In this document: in pieces, positions 1 to 9,988 of the stretch
How positions within the stretch are numbered: position 1 is the first letter of the stretch
Layout of the letters: each line of letters begins with the position of its first letter
From: Mycoplasmopsis felis ATCC 23391
GTDB lineage: Bacteria > Bacillota_I > Bacilli_A > Mycoplasmatales > Metamycoplasmataceae
Assembly: GCF_000701865.1 (NCBI RefSeq)
Contig: NZ_JNKA01000002.1
Span: 1 to 57,661, forward strand
DNA length: 57,661 nt
Reading direction: 5' to 3'
Notes under the pieces: model-generated
The model's database searches: none
What the model was told of the DNA's origin: nothing
Seen by the model: only the letters and a program-made list of their open reading frames with translations
Program-made: the position numbers and the translations under genes

Positions 1-52
1 ATTCTATTTACTTATTAATACACAAGTGGGAAACACATGAAATAAATAAATT

Positions 53-1078
53 TTATTCTGCATTAGAAACACAAATCTGTTTTTCGTTTTTAATTAAATT
101 TTGATGAAAATCTATATAAATATTTTTGTTTTTCTCTAAAATTTTATTGCTTATTTTAAAAAGGAAACCATTTTTAAATGGATATGATTTATTTTTATCA
201 GGGTTAGAATGAATATCACATATGTGTTCTATATCTTGATGAAATTCGAAATAAAGATCCTCATTATCTAATCTTTTAAATATTTTGTGAGTGACTATAT
301 GGTTAGTACCAAATTTATATTTTTTTTCTATATCCTTGAAATATGAATTAGAGTAATAAAAATATTTGTTGTTTTTAAAATCAAGTTTTGTTATATTTAA
401 TTCATCAAAATAAATTGATACATTCTCTTTGGTAACTTCATTAAATATAATATTTTCTTGGTTTTGCTCTTTGTCTATATTTACTAAATCTATTTCATTA
501 TTTTCTAATTCTTTTAATTCATTCTTTAAGAAATTAGAATAATTTTCTGGTTTCTTAACAAAAAATGCATCAGTAAAGTTTAATAAATAGTCAAATTTTC
601 AAAAATGATATTTAAGTATTTCTATAGACTTTTCTGAACTCAGATAGGCAAATCCTTGTTTTTTATCTAAATAATCTATTTCAAAATTTTTTTTGATAAA
701 TTCAAAAGTTTCTCATTTATTTATATGTTTATTACCTTGTCTATCTCGATACTCTTTATCAAATGTAATATAAATATATTTTTTTAACTCATTATCTGAG
801 GATTTTATTGTATGTGTGTCTCTATTTCCTGAATACCTAATGTTAGTGCTAAGTATTTTCTTATTTAAATAAGTTGGAAAATTTTCTTTTAATTTATTAG
901 TTAATTCCTCATCTATACCAATCAATAAAGGATTTATGGAAAAATATTCAGTTACTGCTTCGTTGTTTTGTGAAACTTCTTCTTCATATTTTTTGTTAAA
1001 ACCACAAGAAATTGATATTGGTAATATACTTGTTGAAATAGGAATTAATGAATATTTAATTCAAGTTAATAATTTCAT
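53..1078 (-). CDS. Hypothetical lipoprotein
   Basis: A 341-residue ORF (UGA=Trp). It starts with a short basic and hydrophobic signal peptide (MKLLTWIKYSLIPISTSILP) followed by a lipobox ending ISISC, so it should be diacylated and anchored on the outer face of the membrane. The rest is hydrophilic, rich in Lys, Glu, Asn and Phe, with no domain I recognise. I chose ATG 1078 because AGAGGAGAA lies just upstream; a TTG at 925 would discard the signal peptide. Its start lies inside the 3' end of the protease gene upstream (23-nt overlap), so the two are probably translationally coupled and may act together at the surface. Function unknown. Confidence 0.8.
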
Positions 1079-3032
1079 AATTCTCCTCTCAATGAAAAAT
1101 GTTATGGATGTCTTTTGAAACTAATGATGAAATAGATAATGCATTATTTAAATAATTTTCTAAGTCTATATTTGAACTAGAATTTGTTTCGTTTAATTCA
1201 ATAACTAATCTATAATTCACATTCTTTTGTGGTATAAATTTTATAATCTCAAGATTTGTATTTGTTACAATTGATCTTTCTACAGTAACTCATTCATTAT
1301 TTTCTTCATACTGTAAGTATAAGTCAAAATCATCTATATTATTGTATACATAGGAGTTAGTATTAAAACCATTTTTTCTTGATCAGAATAATGAAAATAC
1401 AATTGGTGAATGATATGACTTTGAGAAACTAAATTTTTTAGATGCATAACTGAGATTCACTCTTGTTTCTCACCTATTTGGTTCTGTTTCATATTCTCAA
1501 ACATCATTATGAAAATCTTTACTGTTAATTGTTAGTATTGTATTTTTTGCAGCATCGACCATTTTTTCGTAATTAAAAATTCCTACACCAGTATCACTTT
1601 TATATAATGGTTTATTTAAATCATCTTTTTTATATTTTTCCTTATCTATTTCTCCTGATAAAGATAATAATGATATTAATTCATAAAATTTTAGTTCTCT
1701 AGTTTGATTAGATAAAAATAATGCTATAGAACCTGAAATAATTGGTGCAGCAAAACTAGTACCACTAACTGAATATGAAGCATACCCATTTTTAGATTTA
1801 TCTAACTTTAATCATTTGTTATGTCATTTTTCATCAGGATAAACAAAGTTTTCACCAGGCGCTAAAATTAAAGGCTTTGGTAAATTTTCATAAGAATAAC
1901 TTGAATTTGTTTTATATGATGAAAAATTACTTGGTTTTAAATATGAATTTTTAGAATCATTTAATGATCCAACAATAATACTATTATAAGACATTCCTAT
2001 TGATGTAATTTCATTTACATAATGTTCTTTTGGGAGGTTATTTCCATTTCCTGCTGCAACAACATTAATAATATTACCTTTTAAAGATAGATTATCTAAA
2101 GTACTTGAGTAAAATGAATATTTATATTCATCTAATTTAGGAAATAAATCTATTTCCTTTTTATTTTTGGGTGTCTTTAAAAAAGAATAACTATGATTAA
2201 TAATTTTAACTCCTTTTCTTACCAATCATGAAAGTCTTTCTAACCATGATTGTATAAAGTTATGATCTTCTGTTGATGCTGAGAATATTTTTGAATTCTC
2301 ATAAACTCCGTATTTTCCGCCTATAATAGATGCTACCATATTTGCATGTCTAGAAGTTTTTCCTACATCTTTGTAATAAATTTCTCGCAACGGGAAAACT
2401 TCATCACTGTCTTCTATGACTCCCTCTACTTCTAAAACACCAACATTAATAATTTTTGAAGTGTCTAAAAATCTTTTTTTATATTTATATTCTGCAAACA
2501 CATTTGAAGTCGCATACTTCTCTTCATAATTATTTCTTGTATTAGAAGAGTCTAAAATTTTATGTTTTTGAATTTCACTTTTTGGTGTACCAGGTACATA
2601 AAGAATATCATCTAATGTGGGTTCTATGCGACGGCTATTATTTACTAATGTATTTTTATAATCTAGAAAATCAATTTTTTTAATAATTGAATTATATTTA
2701 TTTAAGTAATTAATAATAGTGTTTAAATTATTATTTTTAATTTGTAAATGAATTATATTATTATATGGTACTGTAGTTTCTTTTAAAATAAGTGATGAAA
2801 AATCAATATTTCTTTCTTTGATTTTTTGAAATTCCTTTATAACTAAATTTTCATCAAAATTTGTTATTTTTTCTTTAAATTCAATAATAATTTCATCTCT
2901 TAGTTGTTTGACTTCTTGTGAGTTTATATAATTAACTTCTAATGTATTTGTTTCAGTTAATGAGGCCGAAATTGTTGCGATAGGGATCATTGCACTCAAA
3001 AAAGTTAATAATATTTTTTTAATTCTTTTCAT
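1056..3032 (-). CDS. Subtilisin-like (S8) serine protease, secreted
   Basis: A 658-residue protein with an N-terminal signal segment (residues 1-24) and no obvious lipobox. The S8 landmarks are in order: GVLEVEG around residue 201, SRHANMVASIIGG with the catalytic His at about 229, the oxyanion Asn in VVAAGNGNN, and the Ser motif GTSFAAP with Ser426. At the usual Asp position (normally V-I-D-T-G) there is Glu201, although Asp208 and Asp210 are close by. About 230 residues follow the Ser and look beta-rich and unassigned. The gene needs UGA as Trp. GGAG precedes the ATG, and a TATAAT-like box lies about 35 nt upstream. It overlaps the following lipoprotein gene by 23 nt. Mollicute S8 proteases are usually surface enzymes acting on host or own surface proteins; the substrate here is unknown. 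Confidence 0.85.
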
Positions 3033-3356
3033 AATTTCTCCAATTTATATTTTGCTTATATTTAAATTATATAAAAAATTATTTCTGTGTTCTTATTTTA
3101 TAAGAAAAATCTTATGAAAATACAAAGAAATATGAAAATATTATAGAAAATAAACTATTTATATAAATTTAAATAAATTTACTAAGAAACTATAGTACTA
3201 GTAAATACTCTTTATATTTATAGACAAGCAGATAATTTATCTTAAGTTTGATAACAAGTCTATAACAACAATCTATTTTCTTTTTAAGAATATATTGTTG
3301 ATATATCCAATAACTAATATTCGGTAATAAATATGATAGCGTAGAAGTAAGGGAGC

Positions 3357-3391
3357 AAAAAACTACAAGCTAAGTTCTTGTAGTTTTTTTT
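3357..3391. terminator. Rho-independent terminator-like hairpin
   Basis: A perfect 13-bp stem (AAAAAACTACAAG / CTTGTAGTTTTTT) with a 7-nt loop, followed by more T on the + strand and with an A-run on the left, so it could work in either direction. No annotated gene runs into it. This suggests either a short untranslated transcript ending here or a remnant of lost sequence. Confidence 0.6.
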
Positions 3392-3411
3392 GATTTTTAA
3401 AAGTGTTGTAA

Positions 3412-3432
3412 AAAAACTTCTTGCGAAGTTTT
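3412..3432. terminator. Small terminator-like hairpin
   Basis: The arms AAAACTTC and GAAGTTTT surround a TTGC loop. On the minus strand the stem is followed by a T-run, as in an intrinsic terminator. It lies between the 13-bp hairpin at 3357 and the 19-bp palindrome at 3447. Confidence 0.4.
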
Positions 3433-3446
3433 CAGCCAAATAGTCC

Positions 3447-3495
3447 TTTCAATCACGGACGAAATTATTATACATTATTTCGTCCGTGATTGAAA
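3447..3495. repeat. 19-bp perfect inverted repeat upstream of a small gene
   Basis: Arms 3447-3465 and 3477-3495 are perfect reverse complements around an 11-nt AT-rich loop. The arm core CACGGACGAAAT is much more GC-rich than its surroundings. The right arm is followed by A, not T, on +, so it is not a normal terminator for a + transcript. It lies 17 nt upstream of the ATG at 3513, so it could be an operator, an mRNA 5' hairpin or a recombination-site remnant. Confidence 0.7.
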
Positions 3496-3512
3496 AAAAA
3501 TTAGGAGAAATA

Positions 3513-3938
3513 ATGAGTAAATTAAGTGAATTGAAATTGAAGGAAGAAGAATTTGAAAATTTAAATTTAAATTTGAAAAATGTTTTTGAGAAGTCTGAGA
3601 GGTTGTTAAGTTTGAAGATTGATCAAATAAACGAGATTAAAAAAAGACATAAAAGAAAAATTGATGATTTGTTTGCTTTAGAATGAATTGATGATGAAGA
3701 AATTAATGAAGATAGTTTTTGCTTTAGAAAGCAAATTGCTTTTGATAATGGAAATTTAATTCATGGTGATTGAAATTTTAAGAAAGTAAGAGATTATCTT
3801 TTTGATCGTAGTTTTAAATTAACTGTTTCTGATAGTTTTGTTAAAGAATTTAATAATGAAGATTTTAGAATTTTTATTTTGATTAAACGTATTTTTCTTT
3901 TGCATAAAAAATCTCATAATATAAATATTTTAAATTAA
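3513..3938 (+). CDS. Small hypothetical protein, coiled-coil N-terminus
   Basis: A 141-residue ORF read with two UGA Trp codons (3684-3686 and one in the sequence HGDWNF). AGGAG sits just upstream of the ATG; an in-frame GTG at 3486 lies inside the palindrome and is less likely. Residues 1-55 are heptad-like and charged (SELKLKEEEFENLNL, ending in KKRHKRK), suggesting a coiled coil with a basic patch. The C-terminal half is mixed and ends KKSHNINILN. I recognise no family. It is one of only two + strand genes in the window and is flanked by hairpins and a broken ORF, as expected for accessory DNA. Confidence 0.6.
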
Positions 3939-4016
3939 ATATTTGCTATTAAGAGAATTTACACAAAATTAACTACACTTCCTTATTCGTCTTTTTATCT
4001 TAATTAACTCAGAAAC

Positions 4017-4043
4017 TTAGGATTTTTTAACTGATTTATTCAT
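4017..4043 (-). pseudogene. Nine-codon ORF stub with a strong ribosome binding site
   Basis: On the minus strand AGAGGAG precedes an ATG by a good spacing, but the frame closes after MNKSVKKS. The sequence downstream stays lysine- and arginine-rich in the same frame after the stop (VSELIKIKRRIRKC), as if a longer gene had been interrupted. It could be a decayed gene start, a leader peptide or chance. It lies in the 220-bp gap between the small + gene and the ribosomal terminator; that gap holds nothing else I can identify. Confidence 0.25.
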
Positions 4044-4156
4044 ATTTCACTCCTCTTATATATTTTTATATTATTCTTTTTTAATAATTAAACAAGTAAA
4101 TTAATAAATTAAAGTAATATTTTAAGAATTTTTTGTATATGTTTCCATTTTTATTT

Positions 4157-4221
4157 AAAATCTTAAATTAAAAAACTTATACAAGTTTAATGATTGTATA
4201 AGTTTTTTAATTTAAGATTTT
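4157..4221 (-). terminator. Long terminator at the end of the ribosomal protein operon
   Basis: A perfect stem of about 28 bp (arms 4157-4184 and 4194-4221) with a 9-nt loop begins directly after the rplO stop codon at 4223. It is one of the longest stems in the window and marks a firm 3' end of the S10/spc transcript. Confidence 0.8.
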
Positions 4222-4222
4222 A

Positions 4223-4663
4223 TTATAATTCAACTACTTTTCCACCATTTTTTTCTACAGATTCAATTGCTGATTGTGAAGCTTTGTTAACTGTAATAGT
4301 TAGTTTTTTAGTTAAAGTTCCATTACCTAATAATTTAACGGGAAGATTTCTTTTGATTAAACCTTTTTCAAATAAAGATTCAATTGTTACTTCTTCATTA
4401 TTTTTGTAATTTAATTCTAATTGACTTAAATTAACAATTTGATATTCGATATGATTTACATTATTAAATCCACGTTTTCCAATACGACGGAATCAAGGAG
4501 TTTGACCACCTTCAAAACCTAATCTGTGACCTTTACGTTTGTTTTGTCCTGATTGTCCTTTTCCGGCTTGTTTACCTTTTCCAGCAGCATGCCCACGACC
4601 TTTACGGTGTTTTTCTGGTCTTGAACCTTCTGTAAATTTTAATGTATGTAATTTAATTGCCAT
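4223..4663 (-). CDS. rplO: 50S ribosomal protein L15
   Basis: A 146-residue protein of normal L15 length. It has the basic Gly-rich N-terminus ([18 protein letters not shown]), the [12 protein letters not shown] block and the C-terminal [20 protein letters not shown] segment. L15 binds 23S rRNA late in large-subunit assembly. It is the last gene of the operon: a terminator starts right after its stop, and secY, adk and map, which commonly follow L15 in bacteria, are absent here. Confidence 0.97.
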
Positions 4664-4664
4664 A

Positions 4665-5327
4665 TTATTTTAAATCCTTTACATCTTTATCTCTAATTTC
4701 AGCAATTTGCTCTGGAGTTCTTAATTGTTTTAAAGCTTCTACTGTGGCTTTAACAATATTTGTTTTTGAACGTGAACCATATGTTTTAGTAACAATATCA
4801 GTATAACCTGCTAATTCAGTAACAGCACGAACTGTACCTGAAGCAATAAGTCCTTTTCCTTTTGGTGCTGGTTTTAACATAACTTTTGATGCTAAGAATT
4901 TAGCATCTACTTGATGAAATATTGTTCCGCTTTTTGGATCTAATGGTACTGAGATTAAGTTATTTTTTGCATCTTTAATAGCTTTTTTAATAGCATCAGG
5001 TACTTCGTTTGCTTTTCCATGACCATATCCAACACTACCTTTTTTATTTCCGATAACTACGAAAGCAGAAAAACTAAATCTTCTTCCACCTTTAACAACT
5101 TTAGTTACACGTGCTATATCAATAACTTTTTCTGTATATTCTGAAACTTCTCTTGGACGACGTTCTACAGATTTATTTGTTCTTCTTGGACGACGTTCTT
5201 GTTTTTGTGAATTTGATTGCTCTGAATTTTCAGTTAATTGTTTTCTTGGTCTTAAAGTTCTTTTTGCTGTTAATTCTTTTGTTCCATTTGTTTCTTTAAC
5301 TGGTATTACTTTTTCATTTGATGACAT
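4665..5327 (-). CDS. rpsE: 30S ribosomal protein S5 with N-terminal extension
   Basis: A 220-residue S5; the typical length is about 165. The S5 core begins near residue 60 ([20 protein letters not shown]) with the double-stranded-RNA-binding fold and the [17 protein letters not shown] motif. Residues 1-58 are an added basic, low-complexity tail rich in Arg, Lys and Gln (TLRPRKQ, QERRPRR). S5 helps decoding fidelity at the mRNA entry site. One base separates it from rplO. Confidence 0.97.
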   Translation of the reverse strand: MSSNEKVIPVKETNGTKELTAKRTLRPRKQLTENSEQSNSQKQERRPRRTNKSVERRPREVSEYTEKVIDIARVTKVVKGGRRFSFSAFVVIGNKKGSVGYGHGKANEVPDAIKKAIKDAKNNLISVPLDPKSGTIFHQVDAKFLASKVMLKPAPKGKGLIASGTVRAVTELAGYTDIVTKTYGSRSKTNIVKATVEALKQLRTPEQIAEIRDKDVKDLK

Positions 5328-5328
5328 A

Positions 5329-5679
5329 TTAGAATTTAACCCCTTTAGATCTTACAGCTTCTGCAAAAGCTTTAACACGACCATGGTATAAATAACCACC
5401 ACGATCAAAAACGACTTCTTTTATATTTAATTTAACAATCTTTTCACCCATTAGTTCACCTAGTTTGCTTGCTGCTGCAATATTTCCACTGTATTCAGAA
5501 TTTTTTAATGTTGAAACGCTAGCTAAAGTAATTCTTGCTTGATCATCTATTAATTGTGCATATAAGTTTTGGTGAGATTTAAAAACATTTAAACGTGGTT
5601 TAGCTGCTGTTCCATTAATATGGTAACGTGAACGATTATGTTTAATTTTTCTTGCTTTATTTCTTGATAAATTTGCCAT
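5329..5679 (-). CDS. rplR: 50S ribosomal protein L18
   Basis: 116 residues, the normal L18 length, with the basic N-terminus [12 protein letters not shown] and the C-terminal [20 protein letters not shown] signature. L18 binds 5S rRNA in the central protuberance. It sits in the conserved order rplF-rplR-rpsE, with 18 bases to rplF and one base to rpsE. Confidence 0.97.
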   Translation of the reverse strand: MANLSRNKARKIKHNRSRYHINGTAAKPRLNVFKSHQNLYAQLIDDQARITLASVSTLKNSEYSGNIAAASKLGELMGEKIVKLNIKEVVFDRGGYLYHGRVKAFAEAVRSKGVKF

Positions 5680-5697
5680 AATTATTTTCTCAGCTTA

Positions 5698-6237
5698 TTA
5701 TTTAGAAGCTGTTTTCCCTTCTTTTCTTCTGATTTTTTCACCTTTATATGAAATACCTTTTCCTGAATATACACTTGGTGTTCTAACTGCACGAATTACT
5801 GATGCAAAATGACCTACACTTTGCTTGTCCATACCTGAAACTGAGACTTCAACTAATTTATTAACTGTTACTTTTAAATCTGATGGAATTTCTAATTTAT
5901 GAGTGTGACTGTATCCAGCAAATATTTCTAAGATTGAACCATTTAATACTGCTTTATATCCAACACCCTTGATTTCTAAATCTTTTTTAAACCCTTTTGA
6001 AACACCAATTAACATATTTGAAATATGAGCATTAGTTGTTCCATGTAATTGTTTAGTGTGCTTTTCTTCATTTGCACGAGTAGTTGTAATTTGATTATTT
6101 TCTACATTTATTGAAATTAATGAACTAAATTCTCTTGATAAAGTTCCTAATGGACCTGTTATAGAAACTTTTGAACCTTCTACTGCTACTTTAGTACCAG
6201 CAGGAATAGTTAAAATACGATTTCCTACACGAGACAT
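5698..6237 (-). CDS. rplF: 50S ribosomal protein L6
   Basis: 179 residues with the duplicated L6 fold: SRVGNRILTIPAGTKV at the start, LEIKGVGYKA in the middle and SVYSGKGISYKGEKIRRKEGK at the end. L6 lies near the factor-binding site and the sarcin-ricin loop. It follows rpsH with 12 bases between them in the canonical spc order. Confidence 0.97.
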   Translation of the reverse strand: MSRVGNRILTIPAGTKVAVEGSKVSITGPLGTLSREFSSLISINVENNQITTTRANEEKHTKQLHGTTNAHISNMLIGVSKGFKKDLEIKGVGYKAVLNGSILEIFAGYSHTHKLEIPSDLKVTVNKLVEVSVSGMDKQSVGHFASVIRAVRTPSVYSGKGISYKGEKIRRKEGKTASK

Positions 6238-6249
6238 AAACTATACCTA

Positions 6250-6642
6250 TCAAATGTAAGCGATGATTTCCCCACCTACATTTTCCTTTCTAGCTTCTTT
6301 ACCTGTTATTAATCCTTTTGATGTAGAAATGATAACTGTTCCATAACCTGAGATTATAGAAGGAATTTCTTCTGATTTAACATAAACACGTAAACCAGGT
6401 TTAGAAACTCTTTTAATTCCAACAATAGCTGGTTGATTTTTTTTGTATTTTAATGTAACTACTAATTTTTTTTCTGTACCTTGACCTTCAACTGAATATG
6501 AAGCAATATATCCTTCATTTTCAATTAGCTTAATAATAGCTTCTTTTTTAACTGAATATGGGATTGAAACTGTTTTATGTTTTCTTGCATTAGCGTTTTT
6601 TATACGAACAACTAAATCTGAAATAGGATCTGTTATAAACAT
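6250..6642 (-). CDS. rpsH: 30S ribosomal protein S8
   Basis: 130 residues, MFITDPISDLVVRIKNA to VGGEIIAYI, with the typical RVSKPGLRVYVKSEEIP and GLITGKEARKENVGGE segments. I start at ATG 6642; a TTG at 6651 would add three residues and overlap the rpsN stop. S8 binds helix 21 of 16S rRNA and in other bacteria represses the spc operon; no such control site is evident here. Confidence 0.96.
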   Translation of the reverse strand: MFITDPISDLVVRIKNANARKHKTVSIPYSVKKEAIIKLIENEGYIASYSVEGQGTEKKLVVTLKYKKNQPAIVGIKRVSKPGLRVYVKSEEIPSIISGYGTVIISTSKGLITGKEARKENVGGEIIAYI

Positions 6643-6644
6643 TA

Positions 6645-6830
6645 TTATCAACTCGCTTTCTTCATACCTGGTATTTTACCTTCATGAGCAAGGTTTCTAA
6701 AACAGATACGACATATTTTATATTTTCTTAAAACAGCATGAGGACGTCCACACAATTCACAGCGTGTATAAGCACGTGTTGAGAATTTTGGATGACGTTT
6801 TGATTTAACTATTAAAGCTTTTCTCGCCAT
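6645..6830 (-). CDS. rpsN: 30S ribosomal protein S14, zinc-binding type
   Basis: 61 residues when the terminal UGA is read as Trp (ends GMKKASW). It has two CxxC pairs (CELC and CRIC) forming a zinc ribbon, marking it as the C+ type usual in Firmicutes and mollicutes. Its ATG shares one base with the rplE stop (TAATG), indicating coupled translation. Confidence 0.96.
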
Positions 6831-7375
6831 TATTTAGCTCCTTTTTTTTCAAATGGTACACCTAGTAATTCTAATAATGATTTTGCTTCTTTATCAGTTT
6901 TTGCTGTAGTTACAATTAATACATCCAATCCTTTAATACGACGGATTTTATCGAACTCGATTTCTGGGAAAATAATTTCTTCTTTAATTCCTAAAGCGAA
7001 ATTTCCTCTTCCATCAAAAGCTTTAGGATTGGCACCACGGAAATCACGAATACGTGGCATTGCAACATTTATTAATTTTTCTAAAAAATCTCACATTCTG
7101 TCTCTACGTAGTGTTACTTTTCCACCCATAGGCATACCTTCACGTAATTTTCACGAAGCATTTGATTTTTTAGCTTTAGTTTGAAATGGTTTTTGACCTG
7201 AAATAATTGTTAATTCATTTAAGACTTCTTCAATGGCTTTAGAGTTCGAAACTTCTTTACCAGCGGTCATATTTAAAACAACTTTTTCTATTCTAGGAAC
7301 TTGCATTAAAGATGAGTAATTAAATTTTTCTTTTAAAGCAGGAACTGCTTTTTGTAAATAAACTTGTTTTAACAT
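6830..7375 (-). CDS. rplE: 50S ribosomal protein L5
   Basis: 181 residues, spanning two pieces joined through UGA Trp codons. The [17 protein letters not shown] opening and the [19 protein letters not shown] ending are typical of L5. L5 binds 5S rRNA and contacts the P-site tRNA. One-base overlap with rpsN; two bases separate it from rplX. Confidence 0.96.
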
Positions 7376-7377
7376 AA

Positions 7378-7713
7378 TTAATTAATTTCCTTATTTGTTT
7401 TTTTGATTACTCTAACTTTTTTTCCATCTTTGTTAATTCTATATCCTAGTTTTGAAATTTGATTAGGAGTTGATTTTCCTGCTTTTTTAACTAAGTAAGC
7501 AACGTTTGATACATGAATTGGAGCAGGTTTTTCTGTTATTGAACCATCTTGGTTTTGTTGTGTAGGTTTATTGTGTTTTGTTACTATATTAATATCTTTA
7601 ACTATAACTCTTTGTGAATCATGCAATACTTTTTCAATTGTTCCTATTTTTCCTTTTTCTCTTCCTGCTATAACAAGAACTTGATCGTTTTTCTTAAATT
7701 TAATTTTTGACAT
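7378..7713 (-). CDS. rplX: 50S ribosomal protein L24
   Basis: 111 residues with the KOW motif near the N-terminus ([20 protein letters not shown]) and the [15 protein letters not shown] segment. L24 is an early large-subunit assembly initiator near the exit tunnel. Canonical position between rplN and rplE. Confidence 0.96.
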   Translation of the reverse strand: MSKIKFKKNDQVLVIAGREKGKIGTIEKVLHDSQRVIVKDINIVTKHNKPTQQNQDGSITEKPAPIHVSNVAYLVKKAGKSTPNQISKLGYRINKDGKKVRVIKKTNKEIN

Positions 7714-7736
7714 AATTTAAATTAATCTCCTTCTTT

Positions 7737-8102
7737 TTATAATACTTCAGGTGCAAGAGAAACAATTTTAGGGAATTTTTCACGTAATTCACGAGCTACT
7801 GGACCAAACACACGTGTTCCACGTGGTGTTAAGTCTTCTTTTAAAATAACAACAGCATTATCATCAAAACGAATGTATGAACCGTTTGAACGGTGAATAC
7901 CATATTTTGAACGAACTACAACAGCTTTAACTACTTGACCTTCTTTAACAGCACCGTTTGGAATTGCTTTTTTAACTGAACATACAATAATATCACCTAT
8001 TTTGGCAACTTTTTTCTTTGAACCACCTAATATACGAATTACACCAATTTCTTTTGCACCTGAATTGTCAGCAACAGCTGCTCTTGATAATTCTAAAATC
8101 AT
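7737..8102 (-). CDS. rplN: 50S ribosomal protein L14
   Basis: 121 residues, the standard length. The L14 signature is clear: [20 protein letters not shown] near the start and [17 protein letters not shown] in the middle. L14 forms an inter-subunit bridge. Confidence 0.97.
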   Translation of the reverse strand: MILELSRAAVADNSGAKEIGVIRILGGSKKKVAKIGDIIVCSVKKAIPNGAVKEGQVVKAVVVRSKYGIHRSNGSYIRFDDNAVVILKEDLTPRGTRVFGPVARELREKFPKIVSLAPEVL

Positions 8103-8103
8103 A

Positions 8104-8373
8104 CTATTTATTTCCTTCAGTTGCTTTTTCTTTGATTGATACTAATCTAAAATGTTTAGTTTTTGATAGTGGTCTAGTTTCCATGATTGTTACAATATCA
8201 TTTAAAGTTGCTATTTCTTTTTCATCGTGAACTGCAAATCTTTTTGTTGATTTATAACGTTTAGAATATAATGGGTGTTTTTTGTATGTGTCTACTGCTA
8301 CAATAATTGTTTTTGCAGTTTTACCAGCCGAAACAACTGTACCAACAAGTGTTTTTCTTGTGTTTCTTTCCAT
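8104..8373 (-). CDS. rpsQ: 30S ribosomal protein S17
   Basis: 89 residues with the S17 OB-fold: [20 protein letters not shown], then [23 protein letters not shown] and the [14 protein letters not shown] ending. It binds the 5' domain of 16S rRNA. One base from rplN and two from rpmC. Confidence 0.97.
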   Translation of the reverse strand: MERNTRKTLVGTVVSAGKTAKTIIVAVDTYKKHPLYSKRYKSTKRFAVHDEKEIATLNDIVTIMETRPLSKTKHFRLVSIKEKATEGNK

Positions 8374-8375
8374 AA

Positions 8376-8570
8376 TTATTTAGCTCCCTTTAATGAATTT
8401 AGCGCAGTTAAAATTTTAGCAATATCAGTTCTTAAAACTTTAATTTTGTGAGTTTCTTTTAAATCACCAGTTACATTTCTGTATCTCAAAGTAAATAATT
8501 CCGCTTTAAGTTCAATCACTAATTTTTCCAATTCTTCTTTTGGTTTATTTAATAAATCTTTATAAAGCAT
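8376..8570 (-). CDS. rpmC: 50S ribosomal protein L29
   Basis: 64 residues forming two helices, with [20 protein letters not shown] as the L29 signature. L29 sits at the tunnel exit near the SRP and trigger factor docking site. Its ATG overlaps the rplP stop by one base. Confidence 0.96.
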   Translation of the reverse strand: MLYKDLLNKPKEELEKLVIELKAELFTLRYRNVTGDLKETHKIKVLRTDIAKILTALNSLKGAK

Positions 8571-8995
8571 TATTTTTGTACTCCTTCATCTTTTTTAACT
8601 ATTTTTCATTTTACTGGTAATTTGTGTCCTGCTAAACGTAAAGCATCACGTGCTATATCTTCTGAAACTCCACTAACTTCAAACATCATTGTGTTTACTT
8701 TAACAGCTGTATATCATAATTCTGGTGCTCCTTTACCAGAACCCATACGAACTCCTATTGGTTTAGAAGTTTTTGAAAAGTGAGGAAAAATTCTAATAAT
8801 AACTTGTCCTTCACGTCCCATTCTTCTTGTTGCTGCAATACGTGCTGATTCAATTTGACGAGCAGTTACTCAAGCTGAAGTAACAGCTTGTAATCCATAT
8901 TCTCCGAATGATACAGTATTACCTTTTGTTGCTTTACGCTTGTCATGTTTAACTAAGAAAGGTTTTCTATATTTAGTTCTTTTTGGTTGTAGCAT
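8570..8995 (-). CDS. rplP: 50S ribosomal protein L16
   Basis: 141 residues beginning [19 protein letters not shown], with [20 protein letters not shown] and [12 protein letters not shown], the classical L16 blocks. Several UGA Trp codons are used. L16 organises the A-site tRNA region of the large subunit. Its start lies 23 nt inside the rpsC gene. Confidence 0.96.
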
Positions 8996-9647
8996 TTTGT
9001 TTATCTCCTTCCAAAATTTCACCTAATGAAACTCAAACCTTAACTCCTATTGCTCCATAAGTTGTTCTAGCTGTTGCTGTAGCATAATCAACATTTTGTC
9101 TTAATGTGTGTAATCTCATTTCACCTTCTGAATAACCTTCTGAACGAGCCATATCTACACCATTTAAACGACCACTAACCATTGTTTTAATACCTTTAGC
9201 ACCTGATTTCATTGCCAATCTCATAGCAATTTTTTGTGCTTGACGAAAACTTTCACGGTTTTCTAATTTTGTTGCAATCATTTCTGCAAGTAATCTTGCA
9301 TTAAGATCAGGTTTTTTTAATTCTATTACTTGAATTCTTAATTCTAATTTTTTGTTTTTTATAAATTTTTGAACTTTTGTTGTAAGTTCTTGTATATTTT
9401 TACCTTCTTGTCCTAATATAGCAGCTGGTTTTGCTGTATGAACTAAAACAGTAACTTTGTTATTTTGGTTTCTTTTTACTTGTACTTGTCCTATTTGGTA
9501 TTGACGAACTAACTTATCAAAGAATTTATAGATTTTTGCATCTTCTACTAAATAACTTCCAAATTGATCTTTATCAGCAAATCAAATAGTATTGTGTGCT
9601 TTTGTAATTCCATAACGGAATCCATTTGGATTAACCTTTTGTCCCAT
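8973..9647 (-). CDS. rpsC: 30S ribosomal protein S3
   Basis: 224 residues starting [20 protein letters not shown], with the KH RNA-binding domain ([19 protein letters not shown]) and the C-terminal half [20 protein letters not shown]. The end was traced through UGA codons to TAA at 8973, giving a 23-nt overlap with rplP. S3 lines the mRNA entry channel. Confidence 0.95.
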
Positions 9648-9988
9648 TAGTTTCTCTCCTCTAGAATAATTGAAAAGTTAGATGTACGTTTTAAGATAGA
9701 ATAAGCTCTACCTTGACTTCTTGGTTGGAATCTTTTTAGTGTTGGTCCTTCATTAACATAAACTTCTTTTACAAATAATTTAGATGCATTCATACCGTGG
9801 TTATTTGTTGCATTTGCAATTGCTGAATTTAATAATTTTACAAATATTGGAGCAGATTTTTTAGAAGTATTTTTAAGTATAGCTAATGCGATGTTAACGT
9901 CTTTACCTCTGAATAAGTTAGCAACTAATTTTGCTTTTGAACTACTTACTCTTTGTAATTTAACATGTGCTTTTGCTTGTTGTGACAT
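9647..9988 (-). CDS. rplV: 50S ribosomal protein L22
   Basis: 113 residues with [20 protein letters not shown] at the N-terminus and the extended loop ending [19 protein letters not shown]22 reaches into the exit tunnel, where macrolide-resistance changes occur in other species. One-base TAATG overlaps on both sides. Confidence 0.97.
   Translation of the reverse strand: MSQQAKAHVKLQRVSSSKAKLVANLFRGKDVNIALAILKNTSKKSAPIFVKLLNSAIANATNNHGMNASKLFVKEVYVNEGPTLKRFQPRSQGRAYSILKRTSNFSIILEERN

Larger units (their letters stand above)
3033..3512. other. Intergenic region with divergent promoters and three hairpins
   Basis: This 480-bp stretch separates the protease (-) from a small unknown gene (+). 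Its first 300 bases are AT-rich with no ORF; I see only a weak hairpin near 3100-3115 and the protease promoter. Its last 140 bases hold three separate inverted repeats (3357-3389, 3412-3431 and 3447-3495), an unusual density between divergent genes. I found no recognisable structured RNA. Confidence 0.6.

Noticed and set aside
3298..3310. TTGATATATCCAA as a third GntR operator
   Set aside because: It has an extra base that breaks the palindrome and lies far from any sugar gene.
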